A stretch of 64,000 nucleotides of DNA, from NCBI RefSeq assembly GCF_050574275.1, contig NZ_CP192260.1:3520656-3584655 (forward strand), read 5' to 3'. Position 1 is the stretch's first letter. Each line of letters starts with the position of its first letter. Source of the stretch: Virgibacillus_F flavescens. GTDB lineage: Bacteria > Bacillota > Bacilli > Bacillales > Amphibacillaceae. The notes under the pieces are model-generated. The model ran no database searches. It saw only the letters and a program-made list of their open reading frames with translations, and was not told the DNA's origin. Below are positions 58,584 through 64,000 of this stretch, piece after piece. The position numbers and the translations under genes are program-made.

Positions 58584-59699
58584 ATGAAAAAAATTATTGT
58601 AATTGGCGCAGGTATCCTTGGTGCTTCAACAGCATACAAGCTGGCAAGAAGTGGTGCAGACGTAGTTATTATCGATCGGCAAGATGCTGGTAAAGCTACA
58701 GATGCCGCAGCTGGAATTATATGTCCATGGCTTTCTCAGCGACGTAATCAAAAGTGGTATCAGCTTGCTAAAGGTGGCGCAAAAATATATCAGAGTATAA
58801 TCGACTCACTGGCAACTGACGGCGAAACAGATACTGGTTATGATCGTGTAGGCGCATTAAGCATCCATACTTCTATTGAAAAACTGGAAGCTATGAAAAA
58901 ACGTGCATTGAAGCGACGTGTTGATGCACCGGAAATTGGTGATGTTACGTTGCTTAACCATGACCAGGCAAAAGAACTGTTTCCACTTCTGGAAGCGGAT
59001 TTTCAAGCTGTACATGTCAGTGGTGCGGCACGAGTAGATGGTCGAAAGCTTTGTAAATCATTAATAAATGGTGCTCAAAAGCATGGTGCAAAGTTAATAT
59101 CCGGCCATGCAGCAATTCTTCACGAAGAGAAAAAGATAACAGGTGTGCAGGTTAACAAAGAAAAAATATATGCTGATTCAGTCATCGCAACCAATGGTGT
59201 ATGGATGAATCAGCTCTTGCAGTCGTTAGGAATTGACTTCGATGTCACAAGTCAAAAAGCACAATTAATGCACGTACTCGTTCCAAGATTAGATTCTTCC
59301 AAATGGCCAGTAATTATGCCTCCTAATGATCAATATATTTTATCGTTAGCAGATAGTAGAATTGTACTTGGAGCGACTCATGAGAATGAAGCAGATCTCG
59401 ATAATCGCGTGACTGCTGGTGGAATACTCGAAATACTATCCAAAGCTTTATCCATCGCACCAGGATTGGCTGATAGTACAGTCTTAGAGACTCGTGTAGG
59501 GTTCAGACCATATACACCAGGTTTCTTACCTGTCTTTGGTCCTGTCGAGCGTTATGAAGGTCTCCTGATTGGAAATGGACTAGGGGCTTCAGGGCTAACT
59601 ATGGGACCGTTTATCGGTGAACAGCTTGCTAAACTAGCACTTAATCAGCAAACTGATGTCGATTTGGAAAACTATTCTGTATCTCAAGCAATAAATTAG
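58584..59699 (+). CDS. FAD-dependent amine oxidase / dehydrogenase (DAO family)
   Basis: A 371-residue flavoenzyme of the glycine oxidase / D-amino-acid dehydrogenase group. The dinucleotide motif is VIGAGILGASTAYKLARSG at the N-terminus, followed by VVIIDRQDAG. A C-terminal motif, GNGLGASGLTMGPFIG, closes the FAD site. The substrate may be glycine, sarcosine or a D-amino acid. The spelling of the C-terminus is unusual: its TAG stop is the TAG of a dispersed repeat (ATTAGAAAAC), so the repeat supplied the end of the gene. Confidence 0.85.
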   Translation: MKKIIVIGAGILGASTAYKLARSGADVVIIDRQDAGKATDAAAGIICPWLSQRRNQKWYQLAKGGAKIYQSIIDSLATDGETDTGYDRVGALSIHTSIEKLEAMKKRALKRRVDAPEIGDVTLLNHDQAKELFPLLEADFQAVHVSGAARVDGRKLCKSLINGAQKHGAKLISGHAAILHEEKKITGVQVNKEKIYADSVIATNGVWMNQLLQSLGIDFDVTSQKAQLMHVLVPRLDSSKWPVIMPPNDQYILSLADSRIVLGATHENEADLDNRVTAGGILEILSKALSIAPGLADSTVLETRVGFRPYTPGFLPVFGPVERYEGLLIGNGLGASGLTMGPFIGEQLAKLALNQQTDVDLENYSVSQAIN

Positions 59700-59770
59700 A
59701 AAACTAGGCTAATCGACAAGCCTTAGTTACACTTATGTAGTAAGTAAAAATATATACTTCCTTTAACTGC
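59695..59770 (+). repeat. Dispersed 3' hairpin repeat, copy 4
   Basis: ATTAGAAAACTAGGCTAATC followed by AAGCCTTAGTTACACTTATG and TAGTAAG. It is a diverged form lacking the TTAATGGCG segment. It begins within the last codon of the FAD oxidase gene and is followed by a terminator. Confidence 0.6.
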
Positions 59771-59774
59771 GCAC

Positions 59775-59817
59775 AAAAAAACCGATTGGCATCCGTAAAG
59801 CCAAGTCGGTTTTTTTG
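59775..59817. terminator. Bidirectional terminator between the FAD oxidase and usp genes
   Basis: AAAAAACCGATTGGC and GCCAAGTCGGTTTTTTT pair with a one-base bulge, ending one base from the usp stop. Confidence 0.88.
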
Positions 59818-59818
59818 T

Positions 59819-60235
59819 TTACTTTATAATCAACACTGGGCAGTTTACTCGTTTTGCGACTTTATGACTTACACTGCCTAAGATGAATGTCTGCAGATTG
59901 TTTAAGCCCCTACTTGCGATCACAACGCAGTCAAACTCACCATTGTTTGCATACCTGACTATAGTGGGGCCAGCATCCCCGTGAAGAATTTCAACACTAT
60001 ATGAAACGCCTGCACGATGAAGCACATCTTCAACTGGATGAATTTTTTCTCTGCGACTCTGCTCAACTGAAAATTTATCTGCATGGTGGAGCACATCAGA
60101 CTTCGACTTAGATCCATCTACAACATAGATTACCTGAATTGTCCCTTCAAATTTTCTTGCAAGTTCAATTGCGTGCTCAGTCGAACGTATGGAATGTTTG
60201 GATCCATCTGTCGCTAACAAGATATTTTTAAACAA
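59819..60235 (-). CDS. Universal stress protein (UspA family)
   Basis: A 138-residue protein with the Usp fold. It starts FKNILLATDGSKHSIRSTEH, with the Asp of the ATP site, and ends ASRGLNNLQTFILGSVSHKV, close to the G-2x-G-9x-G(S/T) ATP-binding pattern, though the first glycine step is altered. It lies 27 bases after sulP on the same strand. In many bacteria a usp gene accompanies a sulP transporter gene; a regulatory link is plausible. Confidence 0.88.
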   Translation of the reverse strand: MFKNILLATDGSKHSIRSTEHAIELARKFEGTIQVIYVVDGSKSKSDVLHHADKFSVEQSRREKIHPVEDVLHRAGVSYSVEILHGDAGPTIVRYANNGEFDCVVIASRGLNNLQTFILGSVSHKVAKRVNCPVLIIK

Positions 60236-60262
60236 AAATACTGCACCTCATTTCAACTATTT

Positions 60263-61723
60263 CTAATGACCGGAAGCTTTTGATAAACCACCAATTTTAT
60301 TTTTCAGATGCTGACTATCTTCGTTTAAACCAGTATAACTTACATTAATTTTCTGCTGATCAAATTTCGTTTCAATTTTATCCAGTGCACCAATAGCGGA
60401 GTCGTCCCATAAATGAGCATGAGTTAAATTAATCTCCACATCACTGATTGTATCCTGGTAATTAAATTTCTTAGGAAAATCGCTGACTGACGCAAAAAAT
60501 AACTGTCCATTCACATAGTATATACGTTTTTGTTCATCAGGAACTAAATCACTGGTAACGTTAACCTTTGAAATTTTTGCTGCAAAGAAAATGGCACTTA
60601 ACAGAACTCCAGCCAATACTCCTTTAGATAAGTCATGTGTAAGCAGTACGATTACCACTGTACTTACCATTACAACTGCATCTGTTTTGGGCAGTTTATG
60701 CAAGTTACGTAGTGAAGACCAATCAAAGGTACTGATAGAAACCATGAACATAACACCTACTAAAGCCGCCATTGGAATTTGAACGACAACATTTCCTAGT
60801 ACAATAATTAAGAACATAAGAAACGCTCCAGCGATGAACGTTGACAATCGACCACGCCCACCCGATTTTACATTTATTACGGATTGTCCAATCATTGCAC
60901 AACCCGCCATCCCGCCGAAGAAACCAGCAACAACGTTTGCGATTCCCTGACCACGACTTTCTCTGTTCTTATCCCCCTCAGTATCTGTCATGTCATCGAC
61001 AATACTTGAGGTTAATAGTGTTTCCAGCAAACCAACAATTGCGAGCGCTAGTGAATATGGGAATATGATCATTAGCGTTTCAAGTGTTAACGGTATTGAT
61101 GGAATTAGAAATACTGGTAACTGTGAAGATAAATTACCTAAGTCACCAACTGTTTTTATGCTTAACCCACCAACAACCGTAATGAAAGTTACTACAATGA
61201 TTGCGACAAGTGTAGACGGTACAGCTTTTGTAATTCTAGGAAACACATAAATAATTACTAGAGTAAGCGCAACTAATGAATACATCACCCATGTTTCTCC
61301 TACAAAATGTTGTAGCTGTGCCGTGAAAATTAAAATTGCTAATGCATTTACGAACCCGACCATTACCGAACGTGGTACGAATTTCATAACACGTGCAAGC
61401 TTAAACACACCGAACAAAATTTGAATGACACCAGTTAATATGGTAGCTGCCAGTAAATATTGTAAACCGTGTTCCGCTATAAGTGTTACCATTAATAACG
61501 CCATTGCTCCAGTAGCAGCAGAAATCATTCCTGGCCGTCCGCCAACTATGGAAATTACGATTGCTATACAAAAAGATGCATACAACCCAATCATTGGATC
61601 AACACCTGCGATAATGGAGAATGCAATTGCCTCAGGAATTAGGGCCATGGCTACAACTAATCCAGATAGCACATCTCCTCTGATGTTTCCAAACCATTCA
61701 GTTTTTAATCGTTCAATATTCAA
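60263..61723 (-). CDS. SulP family anion transporter with STAS domain
   Basis: A 486-residue transporter with about ten to twelve membrane helices (residues about 15-370) and a cytoplasmic STAS domain (about 390-475). The start ALIPEAIAFSIIAGVDPMIG followed by LYASF is the SulP signature. STAS shows VEINLTHAHLWDDSAIGALD. Transported ions may be sulfate or bicarbonate; low sequence length and lack of context leave this open. It is the first gene of the sulP-usp pair. Confidence 0.87.
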   Translation of the reverse strand: MNIERLKTEWFGNIRGDVLSGLVVAMALIPEAIAFSIIAGVDPMIGLYASFCIAIVISIVGGRPGMISAATGAMALLMVTLIAEHGLQYLLAATILTGVIQILFGVFKLARVMKFVPRSVMVGFVNALAILIFTAQLQHFVGETWVMYSLVALTLVIIYVFPRITKAVPSTLVAIIVVTFITVVGGLSIKTVGDLGNLSSQLPVFLIPSIPLTLETLMIIFPYSLALAIVGLLETLLTSSIVDDMTDTEGDKNRESRGQGIANVVAGFFGGMAGCAMIGQSVINVKSGGRGRLSTFIAGAFLMFLIIVLGNVVVQIPMAALVGVMFMVSISTFDWSSLRNLHKLPKTDAVVMVSTVVIVLLTHDLSKGVLAGVLLSAIFFAAKISKVNVTSDLVPDEQKRIYYVNGQLFFASVSDFPKKFNYQDTISDVEINLTHAHLWDDSAIGALDKIETKFDQQKINVSYTGLNEDSQHLKNKIGGLSKASGH

Positions 61724-61885
61724 ATCTATACCTCTTTCTATTAATTTATTAAAGCTTTCTACAAAGCCTTATCCGTAAATAACCTATTTATTATACCACA
61801 TATAGGAATAATACAAAAAGGTATAGAAGTTTTACAATCAATGAGATTTGGCACTATACGTCAATTAGCGTTGATATTGCTGCAT

Positions 61886-61923
61886 TAAAAAATCTGCCAA
61901 AACAATGTCGGATTATGCAGATT
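61886..61923 (-). terminator. Terminator overlapping the end of the YczE-like gene
   Basis: On the minus strand AATCTGC and GCAGATT pair around a 22-base loop, followed by TTTTTTAA. Confidence 0.7.
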
Positions 61924-62554
61924 CATCTTGTTTTTTTACTGTTGCTTTCTCTGTTCGATCAATAAACATCTTAAATTTCAAATAAAAGAATTGAAAGAGC
62001 GGACTTTGGATAAACGTAAATAAAAATGTGAAAATAAACACTGGACCACCTAATAACCAGCCTATAATTAACACACTAGTTTCTGTAATAATACGGACCC
62101 GTCTTATTGGTGCACCAGTCTTATCTGAGATGGAAAGCATGAAACCATCTCTCGGACCGGAACCTACACCAGCTGCATTATACATTCCACCGCCAAATCC
62201 CATAAACACTATTCCAGTTAACAGTATAACAATGTCGACCCACCACGTTAATGATGCATGTGGTAAAAAATCGAACCAAAGGAACAGATCAACAAAAATT
62301 CCAACAAGGAATGCATTTAAAAATGTACCAAGCTTAATATAGCTTTTATCCAGGATAAAGGAAATGAAGACAAGCAAAATACCGCATATAATATTCCAGG
62401 TTCCAATCGTAAATCCGTACTTCTCAAACAAACCAACACTAAGTACATCCCAAGGGTGGATACCCAAATACTGAACATTAATCGTAATAGAAATTCCTAA
62501 GCTGAAAAACATTAAACCGATGAAAAAAAATAACCATCTAATACTGTAAGACAT
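61913..62554 (-). CDS. YczE/YyaS-type integral membrane protein
   Basis: A 213-residue protein with five hydrophobic helices. LGIHPWDVLSVGLFEKYGFT, GFGGGMYNAAGVGSGPRDGF and the basic MLSISDKTGAPIRRVRIITE are characteristic of the YczE/YyaS (DUF6198) group; YczE of B. subtilis is needed for surfactin production in a way not understood. A TAGG-containing weak site lies ahead of the ATG at 62554. The frame upstream is open through tRNA genes, which is an artefact. Confidence 0.8.
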   Translation of the reverse strand: MSYSIRWLFFFIGLMFFSLGISITINVQYLGIHPWDVLSVGLFEKYGFTIGTWNIICGILLVFISFILDKSYIKLGTFLNAFLVGIFVDLFLWFDFLPHASLTWWVDIVILLTGIVFMGFGGGMYNAAGVGSGPRDGFMLSISDKTGAPIRRVRIITETSVLIIGWLLGGPVFIFTFLFTFIQSPLFQFFYLKFKMFIDRTEKATVKKQDESA

Positions 62555-62639
62555 ATGCAACCTACTCTCGCGTAACAATATATTTATAGTGCTGTATCTT
62601 GGTGAAAGATTCAACCCCGAGTAATTCTTATCTGGACAT

Positions 62640-62681
62640 AAAAAAAGACAATGCCTGATTATCTCAAAAGCATTGACTTTA
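62640..62681 (-). terminator. Terminator of the tRNA cluster
   Basis: On the minus strand AAGTCAATGC and GCATTGTCTT pair with one mismatch, followed by TTTTTTT. Confidence 0.78.
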
Positions 62682-62705
62682 TAACTGTTACTATAATTTT
62701 CAGGA

Positions 62706-62788
62706 TACCAGTGGCCGGGTTCGAACCGGCACATCCAGAGGATACATGATTTTGAGTCATGCGCGTCTGCCAATTCCGCCACACTGGC
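62706..62788 (-). tRNA. tRNA-Leu (anticodon CAA)
   Basis: Acceptor GCCAGTG/CACTGGT, anticodon loop CTCAAAA giving CAA, and a medium variable arm. It reads UUG. No CCA is encoded. It is the last gene of the cluster. Confidence 0.92.
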
Positions 62789-62797
62789 ATTATATTT

Positions 62798-62871
62798 TGG
62801 AGGCGGCAACCGGATTTGAACCGGTGATAAAGGTGTTGCAGACCTGTGCCTTACCACTTGGCTATGCCGCC
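62798..62871 (-). tRNA. tRNA-Cys (anticodon GCA)
   Basis: Acceptor GGCGGCA/TGCCGCC, anticodon loop CTGCAAC giving GCA, and encoded CCA. Confidence 0.96.
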
Positions 62872-62884
62872 GTATAAGAAGTCT

Positions 62885-62959
62885 TGGAGCGGAAGACGGG
62901 ATTCGAACCCGCGACCCCCACCTTGGCAAGGTGATGTTCTACCACTGAACTACTTCCGC
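62885..62959 (-). tRNA. tRNA-Gly (anticodon GCC)
   Basis: Acceptor GCGGAAG/CTTCCGC, anticodon loop TTGCCAA giving GCC, and encoded CCA. It complements the separate UCC glycine tRNA at 4176. Confidence 0.96.
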
Positions 62960-62962
62960 AAA

Positions 62963-63037
62963 TGGCTGGGCTACCAGGATTCGAACCTGGGGATGACAGG
63001 ATCAAAACCTGCTGCCTTACCGCTTGGCTATAGCCCA
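62963..63037 (-). tRNA. tRNA-Gln (anticodon UUG)
   Basis: Acceptor TGGGCTA/TAGCCCA, anticodon loop TTTTGAT giving UUG, and encoded CCA. Confidence 0.95.
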
Positions 63038-63062
63038 ATATTAATGTCTTTATATTAAAAAG

Positions 63063-63136
63063 GGCGACCGGTGGGGATTGAACCCACGCATGCCGGAACC
63101 ACAATCCGGTGCGTTAACCACTTCGCCACGATCGCC
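63063..63136 (-). tRNA. tRNA-His (anticodon GUG)
   Basis: An eight-pair acceptor GGCGATCG/CGGTCGCC, including the extra G-1, and anticodon loop TTGTGGT giving GUG. No full CCA is encoded. Confidence 0.93.
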
Positions 63137-63146
63137 ATAATTATAA

Positions 63147-63220
63147 TGGCAGGGGTAGCAGGACTCGAACCCACATTGACGGTTTTGGAGACCGTAGTTC
63201 TACCGTTGAACTATACCCCT
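63147..63220 (-). tRNA. tRNA-Trp (anticodon CCA)
   Basis: Acceptor AGGGGTA/TACCCCT, anticodon loop CTCCAAA giving CCA, and encoded CCA end. Confidence 0.95.
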
Positions 63221-63239
63221 ACAAGGTATTAAATTAAAA

Positions 63240-63324
63240 TGGTGGAGGGGGGCAGATTCGAACTGCCGAACCCTGAGGGAGCGGATTTACAGTCCGCCGC
63301 GTTTAGCCACTTCGCTACCCCTCC
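63240..63324 (-). tRNA. tRNA-Tyr (anticodon GUA)
   Basis: Acceptor GGAGGGG/CCCCTCC, anticodon loop CTGTAAA giving GUA, a long variable arm, and encoded CCA. Confidence 0.95.
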
Positions 63325-63352
63325 ACATTAAATAAATCTTTAAATGCAAAAA

Positions 63353-63428
63353 TGGTGGCTCAGGACGGAATCGAACCGCCGACACAAGGATTTTCAGTCC
63401 TTTGCTCTACCGACTGAGCTACTGAGCC
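63353..63428 (-). tRNA. tRNA-Phe (anticodon GAA)
   Basis: Acceptor GGCTCAG/CTGAGCC, anticodon loop CTGAAAA giving GAA, and encoded CCA. Confidence 0.96.
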
Positions 63429-63451
63429 GCTATGTATTTAGATTACAAAAG

Positions 63452-63528
63452 TGGCGGTCCGGACGGGACTCGAACCCGCGACCTCCTGCGTGACAGGCAG
63501 GCATTCTAACCAACTGAACTACCGGACC
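63452..63528 (-). tRNA. tRNA-Asp (anticodon GUC)
   Basis: Acceptor GGTCCGG/CCGGACC, anticodon loop CTGTCAC giving GUC, and encoded CCA. Confidence 0.96.
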
Positions 63529-63555
63529 ACTATGTAAGTTACATTGAAAATAAAT

Positions 63556-63632
<77 letters not shown>

Positions 63633-63653
63633 ATATGAAAATAGTATTAAAAA

Positions 63654-63729
63654 TGGTGGAGGATGCAGGGCTCGAACCTGCGACCCCCTGCTTGTAAGGC
63701 AGGTGCTCTCCCAGCTGAGCTAATCCTCC
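63654..63729 (-). tRNA. tRNA-Val (anticodon UAC)
   Basis: Acceptor GGAGGAT/ATCCTCC, anticodon loop CTTACAA giving UAC, and encoded CCA. Confidence 0.96.
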
Positions 63730-63736
63730 AAGTAAG

Positions 63737-63811
63737 TGGTGACCCGTACGGGATTCGAACCCGTGATACCGCCGTGAAAGGGCGGTGTCTTAACCACTTG
63801 ACCAACGGGCC
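63737..63811 (-). tRNA. tRNA-Glu (anticodon UUC)
   Basis: Acceptor GGCCCGT/ACGGGTC, anticodon loop CTTTCAC giving UUC, and encoded CCA. Confidence 0.96.
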
Positions 63812-63823
63812 AAAATATTATAG

Positions 63824-63915
63824 TGGCGGAGAGCGAGGGATTCGAACCCTCGAGACCACGTTAGCGGTCTACACGATTTCCAATCGTGCTCCTTCGGCCA
63901 CTCGGACAGCTCTCC
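63824..63915 (-). tRNA. tRNA-Ser (anticodon GGA)
   Basis: Acceptor GGAGAGC/GCTCTCC, anticodon loop TTGGAAA giving GGA, a long variable arm and encoded CCA. Confidence 0.95.
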
Positions 63916-63916
63916 A

Positions 63917-63991
63917 TGGCTCCACAGGTAGGAGTCGAACCTACGACCGATCGGTTAACAGCCGATTGCTCTACCTCTGAGCTACTGTGGA
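63917..63991 (-). tRNA. tRNA-Asn (anticodon GUU)
   Basis: Acceptor TCCACAG/CTGTGGA, anticodon loop CTGTTAA giving GUU, and encoded CCA. It is the first gene of the cluster in the window; an rRNA operon probably lies beyond. Confidence 0.95.
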
Positions 63992-64000
63992 ATGGAATGT

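Overview
The window looks like chromosomal DNA of a low-GC, spore-forming member of the Bacillaceae, probably a halotolerant relative of Oceanobacillus or Virgibacillus; genus and species are inference. The evidence is the strongly AT-rich sequence, AGGAGG-type ribosome binding sites, two small acid-soluble spore protein genes (sspP, sspL) too short for ordinary gene calling, an intracellular subtilisin, an LnrJK-LMN-like drug-response cluster, a family II (Mn) pyrophosphatase, and a tRNA block whose order closely follows Bacillus trnD. Gene content mixes ordinary housekeeping with many accessory genes, and the genes between about 36 and 50 kb look especially mobile.

Layout. 0-4.3 kb: minus-strand run of a P-loop ABC-class ATPase, queG, ogt, DUF5316 and a truncated amidase-like gene, plus tRNA-Gly. 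4.4-6.1 kb: dat followed by the first copy of a large composite repeat. 6.1-13 kb: hydrolase, DinB protein and the five-gene sensor kinase / regulator / ABC exporter cluster. 13-16.5 kb: an SDR reductase, a candidate type I toxin-antitoxin locus, a quinone oxidoreductase and a hypoxanthine DNA glycosylase. 16.6-18.2 kb: an IS1182-family element lodged in a terminator hairpin. 18.2-24.5 kb: sspP, a drug exporter, repeat block II, a VOC protein, sspL, an acyl-CoA ligase and proC. 24.9-27.1 kb: repeat block III split by an intact IS3-family element. 27-36 kb: membrane and exonuclease genes, intracellular protease, lipoproteins, a cupredoxin with permuted motif order, a DUF2254 protein and a second exporter. 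36-50 kb: an accessory stretch with six GNAT acetyltransferase genes, two methyltransferases, a second sliding clamp, a NUDIX hydrolase, an MFS/AraC convergent pair, two VOC/APH-type resistance-like genes and two kinds of short tandem repeat. 50-62.6 kb: small lipoprotein, a frameshifted hydrolase, ypsA-like gene, mscL, HIT, csp, ppaC, an FAD amine oxidase, usp and sulP. 62.7-64 kb: fourteen minus-strand tRNA genes, which suggests an rRNA operon just beyond the right edge.

Structure beyond genes. Two dispersed repeat families dominate the intergenic space. The first is a roughly 0.3-0.9 kb composite element bounded by TCAACTTT-type inverted termini and carrying large GC-rich hairpins; it occurs five times, sometimes truncated. 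The second is a roughly 50-100 bp hairpin repeat found four times, each time directly followed by a rho-independent terminator. Three genes carry disabling or suspect lesions (a GNAT with an in-frame stop, an alpha/beta hydrolase with a four-base duplication, an MFS fragment).

The most notable candidates are the 31-codon membrane toxin locus with a sequestered ribosome binding site and a likely antisense RNA, the permuted cupredoxin, the extra DnaN clamp, and the repeat families. No CRISPR array, prophage or rRNA gene was seen. All functional names rest on motif recognition by eye; no database search was run.
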